This document shows positions 11,419-20,033 of a stretch of DNA of 64,000 bases, in pieces. Made by a program: the position numbers and the translations under genes. This DNA is from Tetramitus jugosus (lineage: Eukaryota; Heterolobosea; Eutetramitea; Acrasida; Vahlkampfiidae): assembly GCA_937625935.1 (NCBI GenBank), contig OW569390.1, forward strand, positions 62,001 through 126,000. Reading direction: 5' to 3'. The notes beneath the pieces are model-generated. The model saw nothing but the letters and a program-made list of their open reading frames with translations, searched no databases and was not told where the DNA came from. Each line of letters starts with the position of its first letter. Position 1 is the first letter of the stretch.

Positions 11419-12033
11419 CTATCCCCAGATTCTGGTCGATGTATCCCTATAGCAATTGCCCCTTTCCTTTTGCTTGAATGCCACCTCTTGGTTAACACCA
11501 TTACCCTTTGGTTCTTGGTGGGCGAACTGGTAGTTTGAGCTAACAAAGGAAACATTGTGGTGATTCATATTGAGGGACCTCACGGTGTCTTGAGGTTGTA
11601 ATCCACATTCATTGGGGCCAGAGCTATTGACATCTAACATATAATCAAACATGCCCCGAGCAGGGGTTCTTGAATATTGCCAGATGTTCGATCCTTGGGC
11701 ACCTGCAAAAACTATTTTTCCAGAATCTATGTCTGTAGTGACATTTGGGTAATACCCACTCATCCCCCCAGCAGAGACAACTCCAGTTTTTTGTCGCTTA
11801 CTTGGTACTTCAATTGTGCTACCTCTTCTTTTGTTCCTGGCGAGGTTTGTGTTTTCTGATGGGTTAATCTGGTGACTCATGGATGGATTCAGCTGTTTTG
11901 TGGTTCGTTTCCTGGAGAATGGTTTTGCCAACAATGCGGCGTGTTGTCTGAGGATTGCCCAATTAATCTCATTCGCGTTTCCTGCAGTCAAGTTGAACAG
12001 TAAAACCCCGTTCACATGGCTGTACTCCTGCAA
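11419..12033 (-). CDS. Hypothetical basic protein, start missing or in an unseen exon
   Basis: The frame codes for about 204 aa without an ATG at its 5' side. The first ATG is at 11880, which would leave 153 aa and discard a well-formed helical segment (NWAILRQHAALLAKPFSR). The open frame continues upstream to about 12045 and then meets TAA. A potential acceptor (TTGCAG before the codon at 12030) is present, but I found no matching upstream exon before the neighbouring gene ends at 12148. Contents: two basic clusters (SRKRTTK and RNKRRGS, plus PSKRQKT) like nuclear-localisation signals, then a Gly/Asn-rich tail. Either a 5'-truncated gene or a gene with a distant first exon. Function unknown. 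Confidence 0.4.
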   Translation of the reverse strand: MQEYSHVNGVLLFNLTAGNANEINWAILRQHAALLAKPFSRKRTTKQLNPSMSHQINPSENTNLARNKRRGSTIEVPSKRQKTGVVSAGGMSGYYPNVTTDIDSGKIVFAGAQGSNIWQYSRTPARGMFDYMLDVNSSGPNECGLQPQDTVRSLNMNHHNVSFVSSNYQFAHQEPKGNGVNQEVAFKQKERGNCYRDTSTRIWG

Positions 12034-12147
12034 TTTTGATGGACGATTGGCTCTCCGAACAATTTTTGACGCGACAACCCCTTATGTTTCAAATACAACA
12101 ATTAAATCTCAATAAATAAAGACAATCTATCGTTGATAAAGTGCTGT

Positions 12148-12807
12148 TTATGATCGATTGGAAGCAAATGGAATAAAAGGAACACCTTGAATCACAGATG
12201 CCAACTGCATAATGCACACAAAGAACAAAAACAAGAACACGTAGAGCACAGCCAAAAACAACAATGATTTCAACCAGAAACCAAGCGTATTTCCACAAAA
12301 GTACAATCTTCCCTTTCGATCTGAATGGAACAAAAAGTATCTTGTGCCACGAACGAATCGAATCGTTGTTCTCTTCATGTACCTTCCACCTCTCTTGAAA
12401 ATGTTGACATGTTCACCAACATCTTCTTCTTCTTCTTCTTCATCATGTTCATCATTTTCATCATCGTCATCATCACCGCCATCGACACGTTTGTCTCCCG
12501 TAGTCGTGTTTGGGTCAATTCCTCGCGCCAAATCCATGGACCGTTTATTCTCCGCTAGGACAATTTGAGCGGCGGACAAATTATTTTGGGCGGGTAAAAA
12601 TGATTGGTCAATCACAACCAAATTATTGCTCATATTCATATTATTGTTGTTGACTTGATAACTGGCACGTCTAAGTTGTTGATCATTCATTCCATCAATC
12701 ACTGTACTGTCATTGTTGGCATGATAAATGACTTCGGCAGAGTGAATCGCATTTTGGTCAGTTAGCTCGTACTCGTTTGTACGATTCATATCTGGATTGT
12801 GCATCAT
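12148..12807 (-). CDS. Single-pass membrane protein resembling the Na,K-ATPase beta N-terminus
   Basis: 219 aa with tandem ATGs at 12807 and 12804. The first 130 residues are Asn/Asp-rich, with an acidic run (DDDDENDEHDEEEEEEDV) encoded by GAA/GAT repeats. Then comes a basic segment and FLFHSDRKGRLYFCG, TLGFWLKSLLFLAVLY and a hydrophobic span continuing to MQLASVIQ. In Na,K- and H,K-ATPase beta subunits the cytosolic tail and single helix have the same order: W/F, KK-FLGR, G-SW-KILLF, Tyr, then IQVML. Here the protein stops about 15 residues past the membrane, so the cysteine-rich glycosylated ectodomain of true beta subunits is absent. It could be a regulator, a truncated subunit, or a coincidence of membrane-flank composition. 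Confidence 0.5.
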   Translation of the reverse strand: MMHNPDMNRTNEYELTDQNAIHSAEVIYHANNDSTVIDGMNDQQLRRASYQVNNNNMNMSNNLVVIDQSFLPAQNNLSAAQIVLAENKRSMDLARGIDPNTTTGDKRVDGGDDDDDENDEHDEEEEEEDVGEHVNIFKRGGRYMKRTTIRFVRGTRYFLFHSDRKGRLYFCGNTLGFWLKSLLFLAVLYVFLFLFFVCIMQLASVIQGVPFIPFASNRS

Positions 12808-13188
12808 GTTTTTTTTTGTTTGTTGAGTTGTTTTTGTTTGGCTTGGTTGTTGTTGTTTGAGAGGTTCACCAGAGAGAATAAGAACTGTTCAGGTGTGGGT
12901 TGTTGCGTACACGGGCGACAAGGGGAGAAATAGATGCGTGCGCGGTTTTTTTGCTTGATACTTTGTATTACGATGAAAAATATCACGCTGTTTGTGCTTG
13001 ACCTTTGAAAGAATCAACGGAGGAGACAATGCCTATTTTTATATGTGTCGCAAGACCTGGAAGGCTCCATCTGACCATTGTGTGGAGCCAGAAATTTTGG
13101 GTTGAGTTGTTGGAAACACTCAACAATTCAATAAATCTAAACCTAAATAAAGAACTTCCTTATTGTTTGTCTCCGTATTGTCCATGTC
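12808..13188. other. Intergenic, no feature seen
   Basis: Roughly 380 bp upstream of the beta-like gene. It holds a T/G-rich stretch next to the start (probable promoter and 5' leader of the minus-strand gene) and nothing else recognisable. A plus-strand frame here at 13005-13268 is antisense to the dUTPase remnant and was not accepted. Confidence 0.5.
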
Positions 13189-13347
13189 TTAATTGGCTTC
13201 CAATTCAATCACTGGAACAATGGCAATCTTCTCCAGAATCAATTGAGCGACTCTGTCACCACTCTTGATTTGAAAATGTGTCTCAGAGTGATTGAACAAC
13301 AGAACCACATTCTGGATAACTTCGTTTTCTAATGTAACCGTCCCCAT
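13189..13347 (-). pseudogene. dUTPase C-terminal remnant
   Basis: A 52-codon frame (ATG at 13347, TAA at 13189) that clearly matches the second half of a trimeric dUTPase: NVVLLFNHSETHF, then [13 protein letters not shown], which aligns with [11 protein letters not shown] and [13 protein letters not shown] of the intact gene lying 200 bp upstream on the same strand. Motifs 1 and 2 are absent. Motif 3 is replaced by GTVTLENEV, losing the conserved Asp and Tyr, and the Gly-rich C-terminal motif 5 is missing. Divergence from the intact copy is high, so it is not a recent tandem duplicate. It may be an old duplicate or an independently acquired gene in decay. The DNA between the two copies has no recognisable dUTPase sequence. 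Confidence 0.75.
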
Positions 13348-13548
13348 CAAAAAACCCTCTTAGAAACAACAACTTTTTTGTGAGAACCATCAGACAAATC
13401 AGAAACATCCACGGACAATCATGTTTGTTTTTATCTGCTTTTGCCCAACATTTATTTGTTGTAGGCCTAAAAAACGTGGGTAGTTTTCGTTTTTCACTGG
13501 TATCCTCAATAATCCTCTCTTTCTTATCAAGCAATGGCTTTGACACCA

Positions 13549-13992
13549 CTACTCTGATTGGTTGATTGGTTTGATACCTGTTGAACCAAAACCACCAGTT
13601 CTTTCAGTTGGTTCCAGTTCATCAACCTCCACTACTTCAGGTGTATGAATCTTTTCAAGGATGAGCTGTGCAATTCTATCACCCTCTTTAACATGGAATG
13701 GTTCATCACTGAAATTAAACAACAACACACAAACTTCTTGTCTGTAATCACTGTCAATGACACCTGCACCAGTGTCAATAAAGTGTTTCCATGCGAGGCC
13801 GGACCTTGGTGCAATACGACCATAGCAATCTTGAGGAATGGCCATCACGAGATCAGTCGAAACAAGAGCTTTTCCTCTGGCAGGAATCAGTGCGTCACGT
13901 GCAGCAGACAGGTCATAACCTGCGGCATGTTTGGATGCTCTGGTAGGGATAACAGCCTTTTCTGATAGTTTCTTGACGAGTAGGGCACACAT
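13549..13992 (-). CDS. dut: Deoxyuridine 5'-triphosphate nucleotidohydrolase (dUTPase)
   Basis: 147 aa from the ATG at 13992. It hydrolyses dUTP to dUMP and pyrophosphate, keeping uracil out of DNA and feeding dTMP synthesis; the family acts as a homotrimer. All five motifs are visible: AAGYDLSAA (1), [12 protein letters not shown] (2), [14 protein letters not shown] (3), [11 protein letters not shown] (4) and RTGGFGSTG (5). In motif 3 the usual YRGEV reads YRQEV. The open frame continues upstream to an ATG at 14223, adding 77 residues that are hydrophobic and basic ([20 protein letters not shown]). That could encode a mitochondrial-targeted isoform from an alternative start, but the domain itself begins at [13 protein letters not shown] degenerate dUTPase fragment follows downstream. 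Confidence 0.92.
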   Translation of the reverse strand: MCALLVKKLSEKAVIPTRASKHAAGYDLSAARDALIPARGKALVSTDLVMAIPQDCYGRIAPRSGLAWKHFIDTGAGVIDSDYRQEVCVLLFNFSDEPFHVKEGDRIAQLILEKIHTPEVVEVDELEPTERTGGFGSTGIKPINQSE

Positions 13993-14255
13993 GGTGGTAA
14001 TCAACAACAGATAGCTTCTGAAGAAGTGAAGAACTTTTTGCTTTTTGGAGTATGTGTGAATTTGAATGGAGATGGAAGAAACGGAAATGACCGCGAAAAG
14101 ATGGCGGGTTCCAGCGAACGCTTGAACAAAGTACAGTTTACTGGTTAATTTAGCGAGTGTGATCTTGTGCATGATACCACCACATGCGATCACACATTGA
14201 GAGAGTTTTGAATTGTTATACATTTTGGATATCTATCCTAGTGATAGTGAGAGCA

Positions 14256-15739
14256 CTATTCCTCTTGAGCAACTGGCAAAGAATGAGCACTCCTCTGTTC
14301 CAACACGTCCACAAATTCCTCATATGCCAAATTACCATCTCCATCCTTGTCGAACAAGGCAAACACTAGATCTACAATCTTTGGTGCAACCTCAATATTG
14401 GCGACACGGTTCAAAATGATTGTAAAGTCCTTCTTCTTCAATGGCTTTCCACTAGCAGTGTACAATTGCATGGCAACTTTCAAGTCACCAATTTTTTCAC
14501 TCATTAAATGGAACGTCTTGAATGTCTCAAAATCAACCCTGCCAGAAGGCTTAAAGAATCCACGTGTCTTCAACAGATTCAACTGCTTCTTGAACTCTGG
14601 AATGTTGATCGAGTTGAAATGAATGGAGCTAGTGATGAGTTCATTGAACGATTCAACACTAATTTCATTTCTTCCCTCGACGTCATGTTGCAAAAACTCA
14701 TACAACAACAATTGATCCTTGAATGATTCAATAAATTGGTTGAATTGAGCAAAGGAGACCTTTCCTTTTCCGTCGTAACCAAAGAGCTTCTTTGTAAGAC
14801 CGCTATCTTCAATGGAGAAGCTAGCATTTGGATCCTTCTTGTTTGCTTCAATCACTTGCTTAAACTCATTGAGATCAATCTCACCTGATCCATCCAAATC
14901 AAACATCTGAAGAAAAGCATGACATGTCAACACCAAAATGATATTCAACAAACAGAAAAAAGACAAACACAGAGAAGAGAACAACAGATAAAAACAAACA
15001 CAATAATATAGCATACTTGAAAAGCGAGCTTCAACTGCTTCTTTGTCGAATTCAACAAGGTCAAAAACAGTGAATACTCATCAAACGAAATCATTCCGTC
15101 CGAGTTGGCATCAGCATACGAGAACATGAGTTTCAATGACTCATCACTCAACCTCTTATCTACCAAAAGCTTTCCATCTCTTCTTGGAAAAGCAACCCAA
15201 GAAGGTACATCTGCCTTTGAACTGATCAATGATCTTACAAATGCATCTGCTGACATGAGCTTTTCTCCATTGATATCAATATCAGCAAATTTCAAAAATT
15301 GTTTTTGATAATTCATGGAGCCTGTTGCCGCTCCCGCCGTAGATGATTTTTTGGCGCCATTTTCTTCTTCGTCATCATCATCCAATTCAAGACCAACAGT
15401 TTGAACGACAAATGATGAAAAATAGTATCCTGCGGCGACACCAGCCAAAATGAAGAATAGAGCTTTAGAGTACTTGACAAATGAACCTTGTTCTGCTTCA
15501 TGAATAAACTCTTCTTCTTCTTCTTCACCAATGTTGACAAATGTAGCATAAGATTGTTTCTGATTCTTGATTGAATCTAGCTTAAAAATTGCATTATTGC
15601 TATTGTTGTTATTGTTGGTACTAATGTGATGATTGTTGTGACTGTAAAAAATTTTTGTGGCGCCAAGTCGGAGTAATGATGATGAAGAGCGACGATGGGA
15701 GAGGAGTTGTCGTGAGGAACGAAGTAAATTGGACGACAT
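14256..15739 (-). CDS. Mitochondrial calcium uptake protein (MICU family)
   Basis: Two exons, 15017..15739 and 14256..14906 (457 aa); donor GTATGC, acceptor CTGCAG equivalent, phase 0. MICU proteins are EF-hand gatekeepers of the mitochondrial calcium uniporter facing the intermembrane space. Here the N-terminus is Arg/Ser-rich with no acids (SRQLLSHRRSSSSLLRL), a typical mitochondrial presequence. A transmembrane helix follows at about 95-115 (ALFFILAGVAAGYYF), then FPRRDGK, the counterpart of the MICU1 KRFDGK block. EF-hands with good ligands: DANSDGMISFDE, DLDGSGEIDLNE and near the C-terminus DKDGDGNLAYEE; the YDGKGKVSFAQF site is degenerate. VFALFDKDGDG and the EQR tail also match MICU1. 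The start is the first ATG in frame. Divergent from UFM1. Confidence 0.88.
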
Positions 15740-16061
15740 TGCAATTGGTGTTGAAAAAGAGTGGAAAAAGTGTAGTTTTTGTTGTTGTGATTTTTTTGCT
15801 TTGGTTTTTTTTATGATCTTGGCGAAACGGACAAAAGGCAATTGTTTTGTTGGGAACTGAGCGAACTTGCATTAGTTCTTCTTTCCAACTGTCCAGAGGA
15901 AAAGTTTTGTGATTGACAACGGCGGTTGTGAATACAATGTGACGAGTCATTATGGCCAAAGAGAAATCAAAAAGCTTCCAAGCCAACAGTTTTTCTCATT
16001 CAAGTCCTTCAAGCTCAGAACATCTCAGATCAGAGAAGAAAAAAATCAAAAAAAACGAAAC
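15740..16061. other. Divergent upstream region of MICU and UFM1
   Basis: 320 bp between the MICU start codon and the first coding bases of UFM1. No repeat, TATA box or RNA was recognised. The segment is purine-rich toward the UFM1 side (AAGAAAAAAATCAAAAAAAACG), which is probably its 5' leader. Confidence 0.45.
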
Positions 16062-16617
16062 ATGTATGTGTGAACCCAAATCCATCTTGTCATTCATTGA
16101 TCGATATTGATCTCATGCTTTTGTGGTTTTAAATTTTGTGTTGCATGTCGTGTTGTTCAGGTCATCTTCTGAACAAGTCAATACTCCAGTAACAACTGCA
16201 ACGAGCAGCACAGGAACAACTCCTACTGCAACGGCGACAAGTTCCTCAAAGGTTTCATTCAAGATTACGCTGACCTCTCATCCAAAGCAACCATTTAGAG
16301 TGTATGTTTTTTTTGTTTTGCTAATTTGACACGAACTTTTGGACAACGTTAGCTTATAGTATTGTTTTGATGTTGTTTGTGTTTATTGCTATTTGTGATT
16401 GTTGTTTGACAGTGTGAAGGTTCCTGAAAATGCACCGTTTACAGCTGTTGTAAAGTATGCAGCAGAGGAGTTTAAGGTGAATGCCGAAACGAGTGCCATT
16501 CTGACCAACGATGGAATCGGTATTAATCCTGCCCAGACAGCAGGCAATGTATTTTTGAAGCATGGAAGTGACCTTCGTTTGATTCCAAGAGACAAAGTGG
16601 GAGCATTGTTTGAATAA
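16062..16617 (+). CDS. UFM1: Ubiquitin-fold modifier 1 (UFM1) precursor, start codon split by an intron
   Basis: UFM1 is the ubiquitin-like tag attached by UBA5/UFC1/UFL1, mainly to ER-bound ribosomes. Exons: 16062..16063 (the bases AT), 16161..16301, 16413..16617; 348 nt, 115 aa. The AT is followed by GTATGT; the next exon starts with G after TTCAG, restoring ATG TCA TCT. No other in-frame ATG precedes the domain. Residues 1-29 are a Ser/Thr-rich extension absent from animal UFM1. The core then reads [35 protein letters not shown] and [16 protein letters not shown]. The tail KVGALFE carries the Val-Gly that becomes the conjugating terminus after UFSP cleavage removes ALFE. Introns are GTATGT..CAG both times. 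The protein call is certain; the split start is an inference from splice signals. Confidence 0.9.
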
Positions 16618-16675
16618 ACTAGTGGTGTAGTTGTGTTTGAGTGTGTTGTTCGATCTAAAAGTTTAAGTTCATTAT

Positions 16676-17113
16676 TTATTGGTTCAATAGTTCACCGATG
16701 GGAATGGAATCTCGGCCAGGGATGTAGCGAGTGTGAAGTTGCTTGTATTGCTGTTGTTGCTGACGGTTCTTGTCATAGTCATCACCATAGAGCACTTTGA
16801 ACATGCACTCATAGATTTCTTGGTCGGAAACTTTTGAAGGAGGTCTTTGCTCAGAGTTGGTGTTTGTCTTGTGGTCAGGAATAGCTTCTCTTCGTGTTCC
16901 TAGGACAGTGCTTCTGTCGTCTTTGACTCCTTGGTCGGTGTTGTTGTGGCTTGAGTGAGGACTGTGAGGATTGTGGTTACAGGGCCCTGTAGGAGAACCT
17001 TTGTGCTTTCGATTACGCTTGACGTAGTTACTTGCTCTCAGCGAGCCACCTGGTAGTTGAACAAAGTTGATGTTCTGAAATTTCCAACAGTCTCGCTTTC
17101 TGTTCTCTTTCAT
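16676..17113 (-). CDS. Hypothetical polar protein
   Basis: 145 aa from an ATG at 17113, convergent with UFM1 with less than 60 bp between. Very polar: His/Asn/Ser-rich in the middle, with a Gln run (RQQQQQYKQL) near the end. Two parts look ordered: the N-terminal RDCWKFQNINFVQLPGG and the later SDQEIYECMFKVLYGDDY helix. No domain was recognised and there is no signal peptide. Codon use and clean frame suggest a real gene, probably lineage-specific. Confidence 0.55.
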   Translation of the reverse strand: MKENRKRDCWKFQNINFVQLPGGSLRASNYVKRNRKHKGSPTGPCNHNPHSPHSSHNNTDQGVKDDRSTVLGTRREAIPDHKTNTNSEQRPPSKVSDQEIYECMFKVLYGDDYDKNRQQQQQYKQLHTRYIPGRDSIPIGELLNQ

Positions 17114-17447
17114 TTGGAGGATGGTCTAGGTTGTGTTTGGTTTTTGGCTTCTCGTGTTTATCTCTTCGTTCTTGTGCAGTTACTTCTTTATCGAGTCAGA
17201 GTTGGGCGAGTATGATCGAGTTCAACCCCTCAGATTTCGTCTATTTACCCTTGTTCGAAAGATATACAAATACCTTTGTTGATAGCTGTATTTAGTAAAT
17301 TGATATTGAATACAATAGCGCGAAGTCTCCGGCGATAACTTGAAACACCTATTAAGGAGATTTTTCCCATACGGAATATATATTTTAAAAGGCCAAGTCG
17401 AAAGCGATCCTTACATGTACGAACTTGGATAAGGGCTGAATTCATCT
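17114..17447. other. Intergenic, no feature seen
   Basis: About 330 bp, upstream of the polar hypothetical gene and downstream of the secreted-protein gene, both on the minus strand. Nothing recognisable. Confidence 0.45.
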
Positions 17448-18218
17448 TTATTGCACATTGTCAAACACAAATAGCTTTAGAATGATAAGGAATTGTAAGG
17501 CAAGAAGGAGAACAAATGGAGAAGCGAGAGAAGAAGCAGCAGAGTAATCATTGGATGCATTTCCAGCCGCTTCATCACCCACGCCACTTGTAAATGCCAG
17601 CCAAATGTCCGAATTTTGAGAATTATCAAAGAAATAGCTTTGAATCAGTTGCTTGGTAACCGTTGTCTGAATCACTGTATCCGACAACTGAACAGACGGA
17701 ATAATTTGCCAATTTCCGGTTGTATAATTATAGAGCACAGCAGCGACTATATCGTCGGGGTTTCTCTTAACATTGGTTCTATAAGTCAACGTGTAGGTGT
17801 TGGTGAAATTGGGTCTTTGTCCATCGAGGAAATGAAACTTGAAGAAACCTCCTAGATTCTTGTTACCAATCCTGAGCTGATTCTTTGGATCTTTGCCATC
17901 TCTCGTGACTTGAAACCTGAAATCGTCAGAAGAGTTGACTTGCACCTGCAGAAAATTGTCAAAATTAAAGAGACCATAAAAGTATGTAGTGGCAGTGATG
18001 CCTCCTGCGATTGGGATCACTTGACCTCCGTTTTGATTGTAGGTGTGTTTTCGTCCAAAACGTGAGTAAACAGTGGGCACCAATGGGTTGGTTGGTGGGA
18101 TCCTTGGTGGTTTACTTGGATAAGCTAGAGCTAACGAGATCAAAACACATGATAGAACAATCAATGAGAGGAGAAATTTTTGTGGTTGTAAAGTAGTGGG
18201 CAGTCGTCGTGGGTTCAT
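17448..18218 (-). CDS. Predicted secreted or cell-surface protein with hydrophobic C-terminus
   Basis: 256 aa from the ATG at 18218 (the frame opens five codons earlier without ATG). A basic start (NPRRLPTTLQPQK) leads to a strong signal sequence, FLLSLIVLSCVLISLALAYP. Then comes a Pro-rich linker and a beta-rich domain of about 160 residues with many Asn and Thr (VQVNSSDDFRFQVTRDG, NTYTLTYRT), several possible N-glycosylation sites and no cysteines after the signal. The C-terminus has small residues (AAGNASNDYSAASSLA) before a hydrophobic stretch, as in a GPI-anchor signal or a terminal membrane helix with a short tail. No family recognised. Function unknown; surface location is likely. Confidence 0.65.
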   Translation of the reverse strand: MNPRRLPTTLQPQKFLLSLIVLSCVLISLALAYPSKPPRIPPTNPLVPTVYSRFGRKHTYNQNGGQVIPIAGGITATTYFYGLFNFDNFLQVQVNSSDDFRFQVTRDGKDPKNQLRIGNKNLGGFFKFHFLDGQRPNFTNTYTLTYRTNVKRNPDDIVAAVLYNYTTGNWQIIPSVQLSDTVIQTTVTKQLIQSYFFDNSQNSDIWLAFTSGVGDEAAGNASNDYSAASSLASPFVLLLALQFLIILKLFVFDNVQ

Positions 18219-18736
18219 TTTTGTAAAGTGCAATTATTATTGGCGGGAGAGAGAAATGAAGCTGTGTGCCGTATTGTTTTGTGGTTGGTTCAAACGAACA
18301 TAAGCTTTGTGACTTGGTTTTGTGGAATTCTGTTCTTGTTGTTGCTGTTGTGCAAACAATTTAAAGCTCTTGTGGAGAAATGGAGGCTTCTTCTGGGTGA
18401 GATTTGCGCTCAGATGCTTTTGTATCGCACGAAGTGAAAAGCCGAAAAATCTAAAATGGTCCTGCGCGTGGTATTATTGCCGCAATGCTTGGATCTTTAA
18501 TACAACCAGAACCCTGGGTATCAAAGGCCAATGCAAACAAGTGCATCTCGGTGTAATCAGACATCACTAGCAGAGTTTTGCATAAATTGTCTTCTTTGCC
18601 ATAGGATATGCGAGACAGAGATGTGAAGGGTTAATCGATCAGTGAACGGAGAATATAGTAAATCTCCGTGTCAGGTTAAAGATTTACAACAGTTTTCGAT
18701 GCGGATCACGACCTCTATGCGGAAAACAACTTGAAG
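18219..18736. other. Divergent intergenic region, no feature seen
   Basis: 520 bp between a minus-strand surface-protein gene and a plus-strand F-box/GTPase gene. No accepted frame, RNA or repeat; presumably both promoters. Confidence 0.45.
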
Positions 18737-19912
18737 ATGTCCTTCTTTTCATCTATTCTCGCCTGTCTGGATGGTACATGTGATACGCTCTATGTTGAAG
18801 ACGAGCAAGATTTAATAGATAATGATGAATCTAATACTCTTTTCGAGTTGGACAAGTATCAAAAGTTGGTTGAAATCAACACTTTTACCAATATTTGTCA
18901 TAAGCCAGAGTATGAGTGTTTGGTGTTCAACGATAAGCACTTAACTCTAATGTTTCGATACTTGGACATGAATGCTATCATACAGTGTCTTGGAGTTTGT
19001 CGGTTTTGGTTCATTCATCTATCGAACGATCAGGACCTGTGGACAATGAACAAGTCGACAGATGGAGGAAATTATCCATGGAAGTTAAGCGACTCTCGAG
19101 GTTTCATTCGAGATTGGTGTTGCATAAGACCTATCATATTAAATACTTCAAGAAATAGAGGAGCAACAAAGAGCATATTCCATGTTTTCAAGCATCGAAC
19201 GAGCAGAGAACTGTTCATTATGAACACACTTCCCCACATACAAGTGCTCGATCATGCAATACAGCAAGAACAGGAGGGATTTACCTATTCTTGCGCCTAT
19301 CCGACCAAATGGAAGTTGAAGCGCGACATGCTCTCGATGAACTTTAACTCTGTTGTTTTGGGTGTACCATCGACGGGCAAAACTTCCCTGATCCGGTTGT
19401 TAAAAGATGGTTTCGTGTTTAACATCTCGCCCACATTTGCAAATCAAGTATTATCGATCAGTGTTTCGGCAGACACCAACCTAACCATGTTGGACATGGC
19501 TCGAGAAGGTCCGGAACAAGCAGGATTACTTCAATTCCTGGAGCGAATGGATGGGTTAATCTATGTTATTGATGGAACTGATTGTGATCTCGATGAACAA
19601 CTGGAGAAACAGCTCGGTGAGTTCTATGTTCGAATGGTCATGAGAGGAGTAGACCGTTTGTTTCGCATCCCGATTCTATTCCTCGTTAACAAGTGTGATG
19701 CAATGACTCGAGAGCAAGAATCACTTCCACAGCGAATATTGGCGAGTCTAATGAAGAACAAGGAAGAAGAGATACGGACCATCATGTTCCAATGTCCCAT
19801 TCGCATTCAGTTCTGTTCCACAAAAACAAAGTACAGCGTTGGAAAGGGAATTGAATGGTTCGTGAACGAGATGAGACACTCGTGGATCAATCCAAACACC
19901 AAGACGAAATAG
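18737..19912 (+). CDS. F-box-like protein fused to an Arf/Ras-like GTPase domain
   Basis: 391 aa from the ATG at 18737. Residues about 60-105 resemble an F-box: LTLMFRYLDMNAIIQCLGVC, then RFWFIHLSNDQDLW. This would link it to SKP1-cullin ubiquitin ligases. From about residue 205 there is a small-GTPase fold: G1 VVLGVPSTGKTSLIRLL, a switch with a Thr (SPTFANQVLSI), G3 TMLDMAREGPEQ (DxxREG where Arf proteins have DxGGQ), LIYVIDGTD, and G4 FLVNKCDAMT. The G5 segment is probably RIQFCSTKTKYSVGKGI. No lipid-anchor signal at the N-terminus. F-box plus GTPase in one chain is unusual. GTP binding looks intact; the altered G3 (no Gln/Gly pair) makes hydrolysis doubtful. Confidence 0.7.
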   Translation: MSFFSSILACLDGTCDTLYVEDEQDLIDNDESNTLFELDKYQKLVEINTFTNICHKPEYECLVFNDKHLTLMFRYLDMNAIIQCLGVCRFWFIHLSNDQDLWTMNKSTDGGNYPWKLSDSRGFIRDWCCIRPIILNTSRNRGATKSIFHVFKHRTSRELFIMNTLPHIQVLDHAIQQEQEGFTYSCAYPTKWKLKRDMLSMNFNSVVLGVPSTGKTSLIRLLKDGFVFNISPTFANQVLSISVSADTNLTMLDMAREGPEQAGLLQFLERMDGLIYVIDGTDCDLDEQLEKQLGEFYVRMVMRGVDRLFRIPILFLVNKCDAMTREQESLPQRILASLMKNKEEEIRTIMFQCPIRIQFCSTKTKYSVGKGIEWFVNEMRHSWINPNTKTK

Positions 19913-20033
19913 AGCTAAGATTACTTCCAATACATAGTTAGTGTTATGATCCAATTGTTCAATGCATTGCCATCAACAATCGAAAACGATTTTAAAAAAC
20001 TGTATACATGTTGTTTATCTAATCATGCAACAT

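Noticed and set aside
12325-12568. Plus-strand Ser-rich and Phe/Ile-rich frames
   Set aside because: Shadows of the acidic run in the beta-like membrane protein on the minus strand.
13005-13268. 87-codon plus-strand frame
   Set aside because: It is antisense to the dUTPase remnant, whose minus-strand reading matches a known family.
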